Source: Thiomicrorhabdus sp. (GTDB lineage Bacteria; Pseudomonadota; Gammaproteobacteria; Thiomicrospirales; Thiomicrospiraceae). Taken from it: a stretch of 40,989 bases of DNA. The translations under genes and the position numbers were made by a program. The notes under the pieces were generated by a model. The model saw only the letters and a program-made list of their open reading frames with translations, was not told the origin of the DNA and did not search any database. How positions within the stretch are numbered: position 1 is the first letter of the stretch; the number at the start of each line of letters is the position of its first letter. The DNA lies in the NCBI GenBank assembly GCA_015487495.1, contig WFPP01000040.1, forward strand, positions 1-40,989, in the 5' to 3' direction. Of this stretch, positions 18,675 through 27,147 are shown in pieces.

Positions 18675-18718
18675 CCTCCTCCCCCCAAAAAAAAGAGAAG
18701 GGGGGGGGAAATTTTTTT
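18675..18718 (+). terminator. C/G-run hairpin with T tract
   Basis: CCTCCTCCCCCC (18675-18686) can pair with the G9 run (18700-18708) across an A-rich loop, followed by AAA and seven T (18712-18718). This fits an intrinsic terminator for the 79-residue gene. It overlaps the stop codon of the kinase on the other strand. Confidence 0.6.
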
Positions 18719-21700
18719 ACCCCTCCTGAATCGCCTCATACTTCTTTAATAAAAACTGCATACCAGCGATGTCAAAGCTGTCCACCTTTTCCAGTAATTG
18801 AGAAGCAAATTGATCCAAAGCATCATTATTGTATTCAGATGCCAGCTCAGCGGCTTTTTTAGCAAACAATTTAATCTCTTCAATGCCATTACTCTTAATT
18901 GCAAGAAGGTATAAAGGCGTTAACTCATCCGTTAATAGTGTTCTCAGAGGTTCAGAAAACGATTCTTTTTCAATTTCAATCGGTTTGCTGGTGCTTGGCA
19001 ATTCATCTGGTGCGGCATGACGATAGGGCAAAAATTGCGACAATGTCCGCATTAAATCGTTACGCAAAACAGGTTTACGTAAATAATCATCAAAATGTTC
19101 ACGTCTTATTTTTTCAAATTCATCCTGCATAACCGAAGCCGTTAATGCCACAATCGGCAGATTCGGGTTAAGCACTTTAATGACTTTTGCGGCCTCATAC
19201 CCATTTAAAACGGGCATGCGAATGTCCATTAAAACCAGGTCAATATTGTGTTCTTTATATTGTTCAATCGCTTCTTGCCCATTTTCAGCCTCAATAACTC
19301 GGATACCTGAGCCTTTAAAATTTTGACAAATAAGCTCTCGGTTATTCAAAATATCATCCACAACTAAAATCGTAGCGGGTTTAAAGCGAATGGTTTGAGG
19401 ATTAAAAGCGAATGAGGCTTCAAGCTGGTGCTGGGAATGCACTGAAGCTATATCCACTTTTTCTAATAAAATACTGAATATGGAGCCTTTATTTGGTGTG
19501 CTTTCCAAACTAATATGCCCTTTCATCATCGCGACCAGGCGCTTGGTAATGGAAAGCCCTAATCCCGTACCACCAAATTTCCCAGAGTCTTGTCCTGCTT
19601 GTTGCTCAAACACATTAAAAATACGGTCTTGTTGATCCAGAGGAATGCCAATCCCAGTATCTTCAATTTTAATCAGTAAATCCACCTTACTTAAATGGTC
19701 AAACACATTCACCGGTTTTACCGATAATTTTATCGAACCTGTTTCAGTAAATTTTACGGCGTTACCCAATAAATTAAAAAGAACCTGCCTTAATCGCACA
19801 GGATCCAGCAGTAACGAGTGGGGAAGTTCGGGATCAATTTCAATATAAAAATCCAACCCTTTCTTTTGAATATTCATTGAAAAAATGTCCCCCACTTCTT
19901 TAAACAAGTCATGCGGGTTCGTGGCAATATTATTTAACGTCATTTTACCTGCTTCAATTTTAGACAAATCCAAAATATCATTAATCAGCATCAATAACGT
20001 ATTACCAGCGGATTGAATGGTGCCAATAAACGATTTTAAACGTGGCTCTTGCACCTGCTCGTTTAATAATTCAGTAAACCCTAAAATGGCATTCATTGGC
20101 GTACGAATTTCATGACTCATATTAGCTAAGAACTCTGTCTTGGACTGATTCGCCGCTTCCGCACGAGCCATCGCTTCTTTTAATTGTTTTTCGGCTAAAA
20201 TACGCTCGGTTAAATCGACTGAAATGGTTAATAGAGCCGATTGATTATTATACTTAATGGGAATCACCGACAACATCATCTCTCGCGCTTGCCCCTGAAC
20301 ATCTTTCATGGTGACAATTTTTTGATTGACTCGCCCCTCTTTTTGTAAAATTTTTCGGATTTCTGTACGATCACTGCTGTTTTGATAAAAATCAGCAATG
20401 TTTAATTTAGCCATTTTCTCAGGCGTCACCTGATAGTCTTCAATTGCCTTACGGTTGGCACTTAAAATCTCTCCCTCAAAACTTGTCACAATCACAATTA
20501 ACGGAATGCTGTCAATCAGCAACTTCATTTGTTCTTCATTTTGCTTTAATTTTTCTTCTAACGCTTTTTGCTCTGTTTTATCTCGCCATGAAATATAAAT
20601 AGCGGGTTTACCCAAGTAAGGAATGGAGGTGTAGACCACATCAACCCAAAAAGGTTTTTTATCCACCCCTTGAAGTACCCAATCAAAACGTTGCATCCCT
20701 TCGTTATAACACGCCTTAATCAACGCTTTTCGTTTCTCAGCCGAACGCTGTCCATCTGGTTGGAACTCAGGAGACCAACAGCTTAAATCAACCGTTAACA
20801 AAGCCTCCTTATTGGTTAATCCCAATAACTTTAACGCCGCCTTGTTGCATGCAATAAAGCGCCCTCTTTGGTAAATTAAATGCCCATCAGTGGCTTGTTC
20901 AAATAAATATTTGAAATTGTTTTTTTCAACTTCAAGCAAGCGTTCCGCCTCTTTTCTCTGTTTAACCTCTTTGGCAAGCCTCAAATTCCAATAAAAAATA
21001 ACGCTTATCACAAACAGCGCTATTAACATAATTTGAAAAATAAGCCAATAATCCGTTCTGGATGCGAAATTTAATTTAATCCAGGCATTTAAAATGTCTC
21101 CACCTTTTTCCTCTTTCACTTGCTTCATGGCTCGGTTTAACAGTTGATGCAAAATGGGCTTTTCTTTGGTGACAAACAACGTCACATTCATCTCAAGACC
21201 GGTTTTACCAACAATCTTTAAGTTCTGAAAACCATATTGTTTAATTAAATAGCTGGCCACAGGCAAAGAGAGTACCGCAGCATCCGTGCGATTTAAAGCA
21301 ACACTCTCCAGCGCCTCTAAAGGGGTTTGAGCCTCTTTAAACCGGTGTTCCGGGTATTTTTCAAGCAATGCATGAGTGTAGCCATAATCCTCAACAATGG
21401 TAATAACATGTTGATCAAGCTCAGAAAGGGAGGGCACAAAATCCGCCTGATCATTCATAACGATCACAATCGGAGTGGTAATATACGGCTCAATAGGCTG
21501 ATAATTTTGGGCTAAATACGCATCTTCTGTGTCCCCTGAAATCACATCCACCTTTTTTTGCTCCGCTAATGCCAAGGTTTCTTGCCAGGATAAAACGGGA
21601 ACGGCCTCAAATCTCAGTGGCAATAATGCTTCTATATCAGCTAAAAAATCGGCAACAATCCCTGTATAGCGCCCCTCTTCGGTAAACGCCTCAAATGGCA

Positions 21701-23315
21701 ACCAATCAGGATCTCCGGAAAATGACACACGCTTATATTCATTTAACCACTCCTTTTCCAGTGCGCTTAGCTCAAACACCTCTTCCTCTTTAGGGGAAAT
21801 TGCCAGCCATCTGGATTCAATCTTAGCCTTTTCTTCTGCCGTAAGGGCAGCCAGTCCCTTATTAATAATGGAGAGTAATTCAGGTTCATCCTTTCTAAGC
21901 ATAAACGTTAAATCTTGAACAACATGTCGCGTTGCTTTAAACGGCATAATGGTATGAACCCCCGTCTCTCTTAATACATAAGAAATCACAGGATACACAC
22001 CGTATAATAATTGCGCCCTATTTTGAATCACCGCTTCAACCGCTTCCTGTATCGAATTGGTTTCAAGAACTGAGATGTTTGGATAGTGGGTTTTTATCAC
22101 TTGAATTCCGGCAAACCCTTTGGGAATGGCAACGGTCTTTCCATCCAGGTCTTTAAACTGGGTAACCTCCAAATCATCCCGAACAAAAAAATAGTTACTG
22201 GCATTAAAGTAAGGGCGTGAAAATGCCGCAAAGCGCTCCCTGTCTTGAGTTCTAACCGCCGCAGGCAATAAATCCACTTTTTGGGCTTCTATGTTTTCTA
22301 AATTGGTTGCCCAGTCATTCATCGTAATATTGAGTGTTAACCCGGTTTTTTGCGCCACTAACCTTAAAATATCCAGTGACAACCCCACGGGTTTTTTGTC
22401 ATCATTGACAAAATTAAACGGTGGCCAATCCAACTCAGAGGCCACCTCTACTGCGCCATGTGATTGAATCCAGGCCTGCTCGCTGGGACTTAACACAACC
22501 GCCTGATGTTGGTTTTCTTGAAACTGAAAAACCCATTTTTCATTAATCTCACGTAATTTACTCGCATCAATCGACGACAGTGCTTTTTGAATAATGGACA
22601 TAAGAATGGGTTGTTGCTTATCAATAGCAATGGCGCTTTGTGTCTCCAGTTCATTTAATTTGGCAACAACCTTTAAATTGGTTAAGTATTTTTTCCTGAT
22701 TATATAGCTCGAAACGGCTAAATTCCCAATATAGGCATCCGCCTCCCCAAAAGAAACCGCTTCCAGCGCCACAGCATTAGAGCGCGTCAAATGCAATGGA
22801 ATATCAGGGTAATTGGCTTGCAACCATTCATGCAAATAAGAACCCTGATTAATCGCGATGGTTTTACCCGTCAAATCCTTCATGGATTGAACTCGATGGT
22901 CGTCATTGGTATTTAATACAATGACGTTTGGCATCGTGGTATAGGGGGGGGAAAAATTTAAATAGGCTTCTCGGGCGGGGGTTTTGATAGCACACACAAG
23001 GCCATCTAAACGACCCGCCTTCATGTCATCCATAATATTCGACCAAACACCGCTTTTAATTTGAATATCCAACCCTGTCGTTTGACGAATATTCTCAATA
23101 ATATCGGCTGATATACCGGCGTGTTGACCTTGTTCATTAACAAAATCATAAGGTGGCCAGGCGTAATCTGAACCCAAAACAATGCTTGGGTTTTCTGCCA
23201 GCCATTGCTGCTCTTCTGTGGTTAAGGCAAGGGATTTTGCCTGCAAGGAGAACAAGCAAAGACAGCTGAAAAAAAAGAGTTTAAAAATGGGAGATGGTAA
23301 TAAATTCATCAACAT
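18717..23315 (-). CDS. hybrid sensor histidine kinase with three SBP_bac_3 domains
   Basis: Membrane sensor of BvgS/EvgS-like design. From ATG 23315 it has 1532 residues; an ATG at 23309 is equally possible, and a TTG at 23393 would extend it without a plausible signal. In order: signal peptide; three tandem solute-binding (SBP_bac_3) domains, about 30-265, 285-510 and 520-750; a transmembrane helix at about 757-777; two PAS domains (PAC-like motifs near YISWRDKTEQ and TISVDLTERI); HisKA with His1068 in ANMSHEIRTP; HATPase (GNAVKF, DTGIGI, GTGLGLSI); a receiver domain with Asp1364 (VLMDIRMP); and a helical C-terminal tail without a recognisable HPt histidine. It overlaps the HD-GYP regulator gene by 35 bases, indicating translational coupling. 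Ligands are unknown; such domains usually bind small amino-acid-like solutes. A G8 run (22944-22951) falls in the first sensor domain. Confidence 0.9.
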   Translation of the reverse strand: MLMNLLPSPIFKLFFFSCLCLFSLQAKSLALTTEEQQWLAENPSIVLGSDYAWPPYDFVNEQGQHAGISADIIENIRQTTGLDIQIKSGVWSNIMDDMKAGRLDGLVCAIKTPAREAYLNFSPPYTTMPNVIVLNTNDDHRVQSMKDLTGKTIAINQGSYLHEWLQANYPDIPLHLTRSNAVALEAVSFGEADAYIGNLAVSSYIIRKKYLTNLKVVAKLNELETQSAIAIDKQQPILMSIIQKALSSIDASKLREINEKWVFQFQENQHQAVVLSPSEQAWIQSHGAVEVASELDWPPFNFVNDDKKPVGLSLDILRLVAQKTGLTLNITMNDWATNLENIEAQKVDLLPAAVRTQDRERFAAFSRPYFNASNYFFVRDDLEVTQFKDLDGKTVAIPKGFAGIQVIKTHYPNISVLETNSIQEAVEAVIQNRAQLLYGVYPVISYVLRETGVHTIMPFKATRHVVQDLTFMLRKDEPELLSIINKGLAALTAEEKAKIESRWLAISPKEEEVFELSALEKEWLNEYKRVSFSGDPDWLPFEAFTEEGRYTGIVADFLADIEALLPLRFEAVPVLSWQETLALAEQKKVDVISGDTEDAYLAQNYQPIEPYITTPIVIVMNDQADFVPSLSELDQHVITIVEDYGYTHALLEKYPEHRFKEAQTPLEALESVALNRTDAAVLSLPVASYLIKQYGFQNLKIVGKTGLEMNVTLFVTKEKPILHQLLNRAMKQVKEEKGGDILNAWIKLNFASRTDYWLIFQIMLIALFVISVIFYWNLRLAKEVKQRKEAERLLEVEKNNFKYLFEQATDGHLIYQRGRFIACNKAALKLLGLTNKEALLTVDLSCWSPEFQPDGQRSAEKRKALIKACYNEGMQRFDWVLQGVDKKPFWVDVVYTSIPYLGKPAIYISWRDKTEQKALEEKLKQNEEQMKLLIDSIPLIVIVTSFEGEILSANRKAIEDYQVTPEKMAKLNIADFYQNSSDRTEIRKILQKEGRVNQKIVTMKDVQGQAREMMLSVIPIKYNNQSALLTISVDLTERILAEKQLKEAMARAEAANQSKTEFLANMSHEIRTPMNAILGFTELLNEQVQEPRLKSFIGTIQSAGNTLLMLINDILDLSKIEAGKMTLNNIATNPHDLFKEVGDIFSMNIQKKGLDFYIEIDPELPHSLLLDPVRLRQVLFNLLGNAVKFTETGSIKLSVKPVNVFDHLSKVDLLIKIEDTGIGIPLDQQDRIFNVFEQQAGQDSGKFGGTGLGLSITKRLVAMMKGHISLESTPNKGSIFSILLEKVDIASVHSQHQLEASFAFNPQTIRFKPATILVVDDILNNRELICQNFKGSGIRVIEAENGQEAIEQYKEHNIDLVLMDIRMPVLNGYEAAKVIKVLNPNLPIVALTASVMQDEFEKIRREHFDDYLRKPVLRNDLMRTLSQFLPYRHAAPDELPSTSKPIEIEKESFSEPLRTLLTDELTPLYLLAIKSNGIEEIKLFAKKAAELASEYNNDALDQFASQLLEKVDSFDIAGMQFLLKKYEAIQEG

Positions 23316-24327
23316 GCTCGGCAAAAATATCCACAACGTCAGGGTCAAATTGAGTGTATTTATGCTGAATAATGTATTCAACCGCCTCTTCAACCGACCA
23401 CGACTCTTTATAAACCCGTTTATGTGTTAAGGCATCAAACACATCCGCAAGCGCCACAATACGGGCATAAATATGAATTTTTTCTCCCGCCAACCCTTGT
23501 GGATACCCCGTACCATTCCATTTCTCATGGTGTTGTGTGGCAATGATTTCAGCGGCCTTAATAAATTTTCGGTCTGAAATTTTTAACATGTCATGAGCCC
23601 GTGTGGTGTGGGTTTTAATGACATTAAACTCTTCTTCTGTTAAACGGCCAGGCTTGTGTAAAATGTCATGAGGAATGGCAATCTTGCCAATATCGTGCAT
23701 GGGTGCAGCGTGATAAATAACCTGTGCATCTTCTTCGGTTACATTAGGGTGATAATGTGCTAACAGTCTTGAGTATTCCGCCACACGCCGAATGTGTCGC
23801 CCCGTTTCATCCGAATTGGCCTCCATTAATTCGGTCAGCACGTAAATCATCTCTTTTTGATTTTCTTCCAACTCACTCATAAAACGCTTCTCGCGATGCA
23901 ACAAGCTGTTTTTCAAGTTAATATTGTATTTTTTTAATAGTTTTTGAGAAGCATACAGTTCAAGGTGTGTTTTTACTCGGGCAATCAACTCTTCAGGGTG
24001 AAACGGTTTGGTAATATAATCCACGGCTCCGGCCTGAAACCCTTCTGAAATTGAATCAATGTCTATTTTTGCCGTTAAAAAAATAATCGGAATCCCCTTG
24101 GTTTTCTCCTGTTGTTTTAATTGCTTGCACACCTCATAGCCATCCATTTTGGGCATCATAATATCCAGCAAAATCAAGTCAAATGGTTTTTCATTCACTA
24201 AAGTGAGTGCTTGCATACCATTTAGAGCAAACGAAAATTGATAATTTTCTTCTTTTAAAATACTCATCGCTACTTGAATATTATCAGAGACATCGTCCAC
24301 AATTAATATATGAAAACTATTGGTCAT
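23281..24327 (-). CDS. response regulator with HD-GYP domain
   Basis: 348 residues: a receiver domain (about 5-120) with phosphoacceptor Asp55 in LILLDIMMPKMDGYE and acidic pair Asp11/Asp12, then an HD-GYP domain. The latter has HDIGKIAIPHDIL, a THTTRAHDML segment and the signature HHEKWNGTGYPQGL. HD-GYP domains hydrolyse cyclic-di-GMP, so the likely output is a change in c-di-GMP and thereby motility or attachment. The end of the gene overlaps the start of the hybrid kinase, so the kinase is the obvious partner; phosphotransfer directly from the hybrid kinase would need an HPt, which is not evident here. The upstream 424 bases hold no convincing gene. Confidence 0.92.
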   Translation of the reverse strand: MTNSFHILIVDDVSDNIQVAMSILKEENYQFSFALNGMQALTLVNEKPFDLILLDIMMPKMDGYEVCKQLKQQEKTKGIPIIFLTAKIDIDSISEGFQAGAVDYITKPFHPEELIARVKTHLELYASQKLLKKYNINLKNSLLHREKRFMSELEENQKEMIYVLTELMEANSDETGRHIRRVAEYSRLLAHYHPNVTEEDAQVIYHAAPMHDIGKIAIPHDILHKPGRLTEEEFNVIKTHTTRAHDMLKISDRKFIKAAEIIATQHHEKWNGTGYPQGLAGEKIHIYARIVALADVFDALTHKRVYKESWSVEEAVEYIIQHKYTQFDPDVVDIFAEHVDEFITISHF

Positions 24328-24751
24328 TTTTAAAATTCCTAACAGCTGTTAAAATACAAAAACCAAACCGTAATACTAACCACTCTAACACCGTACTACA
24401 CTCAATAAAATACGTATAACACGTAAAAATACGTTTTTACCCTATCAACAAGGCATATTTTGCCCCAAGCATCGCAAAAAAACCCACATTACGAAAGAAA
24501 AGTCTGCAGAAGCAATGGTTATGCCAGCCATTAAACCTTTTTTAATAAAGCTCTAACTTAATCAGAGATTCCTTAAACTTTCCTCCCCTATTCAAACACG
24601 CTATAATCTATCCTTAACATAAACAAATTCTGAATAAATTAAAAACAGCAAACAATAAAAAAAGAGACATACTTTTAACCTTTTTTACCCCCCCTTTTTT
24701 TTACGTACCGACCTTACGAACCAACCCTAAACTCTTCAAAAAGGCATCATA
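24328..24751. other. 424-base gap between divergent genes
   Basis: No convincing gene. It contains a collapsed copy of the repeat family (24547-24572), a TATAAT at 24602-24607 that could be part of the promoter for the GTPase downstream (no good -35), and a C7T8 run at 24688-24702. On the minus strand at about 24440-24535 two frames read protein-like for some 30 codons each but are broken, possibly a gene remnant. Confidence 0.5.
24547..24572 (-). repeat. collapsed copy of IS5-like repeat
   Basis: AAGCTCTAAC joined to TTAATCAGAGATTCC: the two outer ends of the element with the interior missing, next to TTAA. Same structure as the perfect hairpin at 34606-34640. Confidence 0.5.
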
Positions 24752-25696
24752 ATGGCAATTCAATGGTATCCCGGACACATGCACAAAGCACAAAAAGAAG
24801 TGCGTGACATTTTTAATCAGGTGGATGTCTTTATTGAAGTTTTGGATGCCCGCATTCCCTTTAGCAGTCAAAACCCCATGATAGAAGAGATTCGTGGCAA
24901 TAAACCAACGCTGAAAATTTTAAATAAAAGCGATCTAGCCGACCCGAAAAAAACGCAAATATGGCAACGCTATCTGGAACAGGAAAGCAGTGTTAAAACC
25001 TTAGCTTTTAATGCCCAGCACTCTGATAAGCGTGAACAAGTTATTCGTATGATTCAACAACTCGTGCCCAATAAAGAGCACAGCGTTAAAACCATTCACG
25101 CCCTTATTATTGGCATTCCTAATGTGGGCAAATCCACTTTAATTAACAACATTACCGGACGAACCATTGCCAAAACAGGCAATGAGCCTGCTGTCACCAA
25201 AAACCAACAACGTATTAAGCTGAAAGAAGGCATCACCCTTATCGATACTCCTGGCATGCTTTGGCCAAATATTGAAAATGAAAACAGTGGCTATCGTTTA
25301 GCCATTACCGGGGGCATAAAAGAGACCGCATTTGAACTGCCAGACATTGCCTCTTATGCCACAGAATATTTAATAAATACCTATCCGGAAGCATTAAAAG
25401 AACGCTTTAAACTGGAAACATTGCCCAATACCGACATTGAGTTTTTAGAAAAAATTGGACGACAACGTGGCTGTTTACGTTCAGGTGGCATGGTAGATCT
25501 GGATAAAATATCACGCATTTTTATTGTTGAATTTAGAGAGACAATCATTGGAAAAATCACACTTGAAACACCAGAGATGATAAAAAAAGAGCAAAAACAC
25601 GTCGCCCTTTTACGTGAACAAAAAGAGGCTAAACGTAAAGCCAAAGAAGAGGATAAAAAAAGACGACGAGCCCGTCATAAAAAAAACAGGCGTTAA
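24752..25696 (+). CDS. rbgA: RbgA/YlqF ribosome-assembly GTPase
   Basis: Circularly permuted GTPase needed for late assembly of the large ribosomal subunit in bacteria that carry it. 314 residues, beginning IQWYPGHMHKAQ, the family hallmark. The G motifs come in permuted order: NKSD (G4) first, then GIPNVGKST (G1) near residue 125 and DTPGM (G3). The C-terminal 35 residues are very rich in Lys, Arg and Glu, suiting rRNA contact. AAGG lies eight bases before the ATG. It is a stand-alone gene, converging with the small minus-strand gene at 25776. Confidence 0.92.
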   Translation: MAIQWYPGHMHKAQKEVRDIFNQVDVFIEVLDARIPFSSQNPMIEEIRGNKPTLKILNKSDLADPKKTQIWQRYLEQESSVKTLAFNAQHSDKREQVIRMIQQLVPNKEHSVKTIHALIIGIPNVGKSTLINNITGRTIAKTGNEPAVTKNQQRIKLKEGITLIDTPGMLWPNIENENSGYRLAITGGIKETAFELPDIASYATEYLINTYPEALKERFKLETLPNTDIEFLEKIGRQRGCLRSGGMVDLDKISRIFIVEFRETIIGKITLETPEMIKKEQKHVALLREQKEAKRKAKEEDKKRRRARHKKNRR

Positions 25697-25775
25697 ATTC
25701 TCCCCTCTACTCTTACCTGGTTCACGCTTCCACGAGAACGAACCCCCACGTGCAAAGAATTATGAACGCCCTCAA

Positions 25776-25952
25776 CTATGCGCCAGCCAGCCAAATTGAA
25801 ACACCGTATAATAAAAATGCACTGCCAAAAAAAACCACCGTCCAAAATAGAAAAACCCAACCGATATGGAGTGGCTTTCGAATTAACTTTAAAACGCCCC
25901 AGCTAATCAACGTCATCACCAATACAATTAACCATAATCTAATCATAAACAT
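25776..25952 (-). CDS. 58-residue two-helix membrane protein, unknown
   Basis: Read on the minus strand from ATG 25952 to TAG 25776: 58 residues beginning MFMIRLWLIVLVMTLISWG and ending VSIWLAGA. Two hydrophobic helices (about 3-19 and 32-55) flank a short basic turn (KLIRKPLH) with WVF aromatic residues, typical of a real small inner-membrane protein. GAGG lies 11 bases upstream of the ATG. Overlapping plus-strand frames read poorly. I recognise no family; location between rbgA and a cytochrome gene gives no functional hint. Confidence 0.6.
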   Translation of the reverse strand: MFMIRLWLIVLVMTLISWGVLKLIRKPLHIGWVFLFWTVVFFGSAFLLYGVSIWLAGA

Positions 25953-26177
25953 ACATCTAATATCCTCATTAATATTTTTAGTGCTCTTTAATGTCTTTCT
26001 TTAAAGAATACCCATATCCTCTCCCAAAAGCCATATTTAACCCAATCCCCCCTCTTTATATTCATATAATCCACTTTTTTGACACGAATTCTTCACTCTT
26101 AATTCAAACTTTTCCCCATTCCCTAACGATTTATACAGTTTTTTATAAAATTTTCATCATTGCCTCAATATTCAATC

Positions 26178-26206
26178 TTGACTCAGAATAGCTTTTAGAC
26201 TGTAAT
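26178..26206 (+). promoter_or_regulatory. promoter of the first cytochrome c gene
   Basis: TTGACT (26178-26183) and TGTAAT (26201-26206) with a 17-base spacer. The leader that follows contains a GGGTTAAGCCC hairpin and a perfect palindrome ACTATTTAAATAGT (26229-26242), then AGGAGAG before the ATG. Confidence 0.6.
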
Positions 26207-26260
26207 AGCACTCAGGGTTAAGCCCTATACTATTTAAATAGTGCTTTAGGAGAGTACATT

Positions 26261-26566
26261 ATGAAAAATACAATTATTGCTCTGGCTGCGGCTGGATTAG
26301 TTACATTTGGTGCCGCTGCTCAAGCGGGTGATGCAACAGCAGGTAAAGCAGCTTATGCAACTTGCGTAGGTTGTCATGGTGCTAACGCTGAAGGTGGTGT
26401 TGGTCCTAAATTAGCCGGTCAAGCGGCGGCTGATATTGCACAAAAACTGCATGACTATAAAGCAGGAAAGCAGGTTGGTCCAATGACGTCTATGATGGCG
26501 CCAATGGCGGCGGGTCTTTCTGAAGCCGATATTGCCAATATCGCTGCTTATACTTCTTCTCTATAA
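26261..26566 (+). CDS. secreted class I cytochrome c (c553/c5 type)
   Basis: 101 residues with a signal peptide cut after AQA (residue 22), giving a mature periplasmic protein of about 79 residues. The haem site CVGCH is at 35-39 and Met ligands are available in MTSMMAPMAAGLSEADI. Small single-haem cytochromes of this type carry electrons between a periplasmic donor and a terminal oxidase or a sulfur-oxidising enzyme; the partner here is unknown. Strong promoter, a good AGGAGAG ribosome site and a perfect terminator indicate a highly expressed single-gene transcript. A second, similar cytochrome gene follows. Confidence 0.93.
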   Translation: MKNTIIALAAAGLVTFGAAAQAGDATAGKAAYATCVGCHGANAEGGVGPKLAGQAAADIAQKLHDYKAGKQVGPMTSMMAPMAAGLSEADIANIAAYTSSL

Positions 26567-26586
26567 TTTTTTAGAGTTAGAAAAAA

Positions 26587-26614
26587 AACCGTCATTTATT
26601 GACGGTTTTTTTTT
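26587..26614 (+). terminator. intrinsic terminator of the first cytochrome gene
   Basis: AACCGTC-ATTTATT-GACGGTT stem-loop followed by a run of T to 26614 and preceded by a run of A, so it could also work on the other strand. Confidence 0.92.
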
Positions 26615-26755
26615 GCCCAATGTTTTCCTTATGGAACCCTTTGTACATTACAAAGCATATTTCATGCGATCTTACTTGATTTTAAAACAAACTTCGCTTT
26701 AAATGTCAGTGTCAAAAACACATCCTCTATTTAAATAATAATGAGCGTACTTATC

Positions 26756-27076
26756 ATGAAAAAACGATTTATTACATCCATAACAGCAACCTTTCTATTC
26801 TCAGCGTCAGCCTATGCCGCTGTTTCTACACATACAACCGTAGAAGCACCCGCCATCTCTGCAACCTGTGTCGGTTGTCATGGCGCAGACGGTAACAGCG
26901 TTGTCCCTAATTTTCCCAAACTTGCAGGGCAACATGCCGCTTACATTGAAAAACAATTAAAAGATTTCCGCGGTGGTTTCCGTAAAGACGCCACAATGGC
27001 ACCTTTTGCGAAAAAGCTAACGGATGATGAAATCAAAGCATTGTCAGATTTTTATGCTGCTCAACCAGCAAAATAA
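26756..27076 (+). CDS. secreted class I cytochrome c
   Basis: 106 residues from ATG 26756; an in-frame ATG at 26741 would add five residues but lacks a ribosome site, whereas GAG lies ten bases before the chosen start. Signal peptide (KKRFITSITATFLFSASAYA), haem motif CVGCH at 38-42, PKLAGQHAAYIEKQLKDFRGG, and an axial Met in DATMAPFAKKL. This is the cytochrome c4/c553-like half-domain pattern. About 190 bases after the first cytochrome terminator, with its own terminator, so separately expressed. Electron partners unknown. Confidence 0.92.
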   Translation: MKKRFITSITATFLFSASAYAAVSTHTTVEAPAISATCVGCHGADGNSVVPNFPKLAGQHAAYIEKQLKDFRGGFRKDATMAPFAKKLTDDEIKALSDFYAAQPAK

Positions 27077-27082
27077 CAAATA

Positions 27083-27113
27083 AAAAAAGGCGCTTACAAC
27101 AGGCGCCTTTTTT
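27083..27113 (+). terminator. intrinsic terminator, probably bidirectional
   Basis: AAAAAAGGCGC and GCGCCTTTTTT form an 11-bp stem around a 9-base loop; A and T tracts on both sides allow use from the cytochrome (+) and the converging oxidoreductase (-). Confidence 0.9.
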
Positions 27114-27147
27114 ATCCGTTACAAAAAAATGGTACGAACCCTTTACT

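Noticed and set aside
23316-23393. Upstream extension of the hybrid kinase from TTG 23393
   Set aside because: The extra residues lie entirely inside the HD-GYP gene and would precede a normal signal peptide that starts at 23315 or 23309.
25750-26004. 84-codon plus-strand frame after rbgA
   Set aside because: The minus strand over the same bases gives a far better membrane protein (25776-25952), and this frame has no ribosome site.
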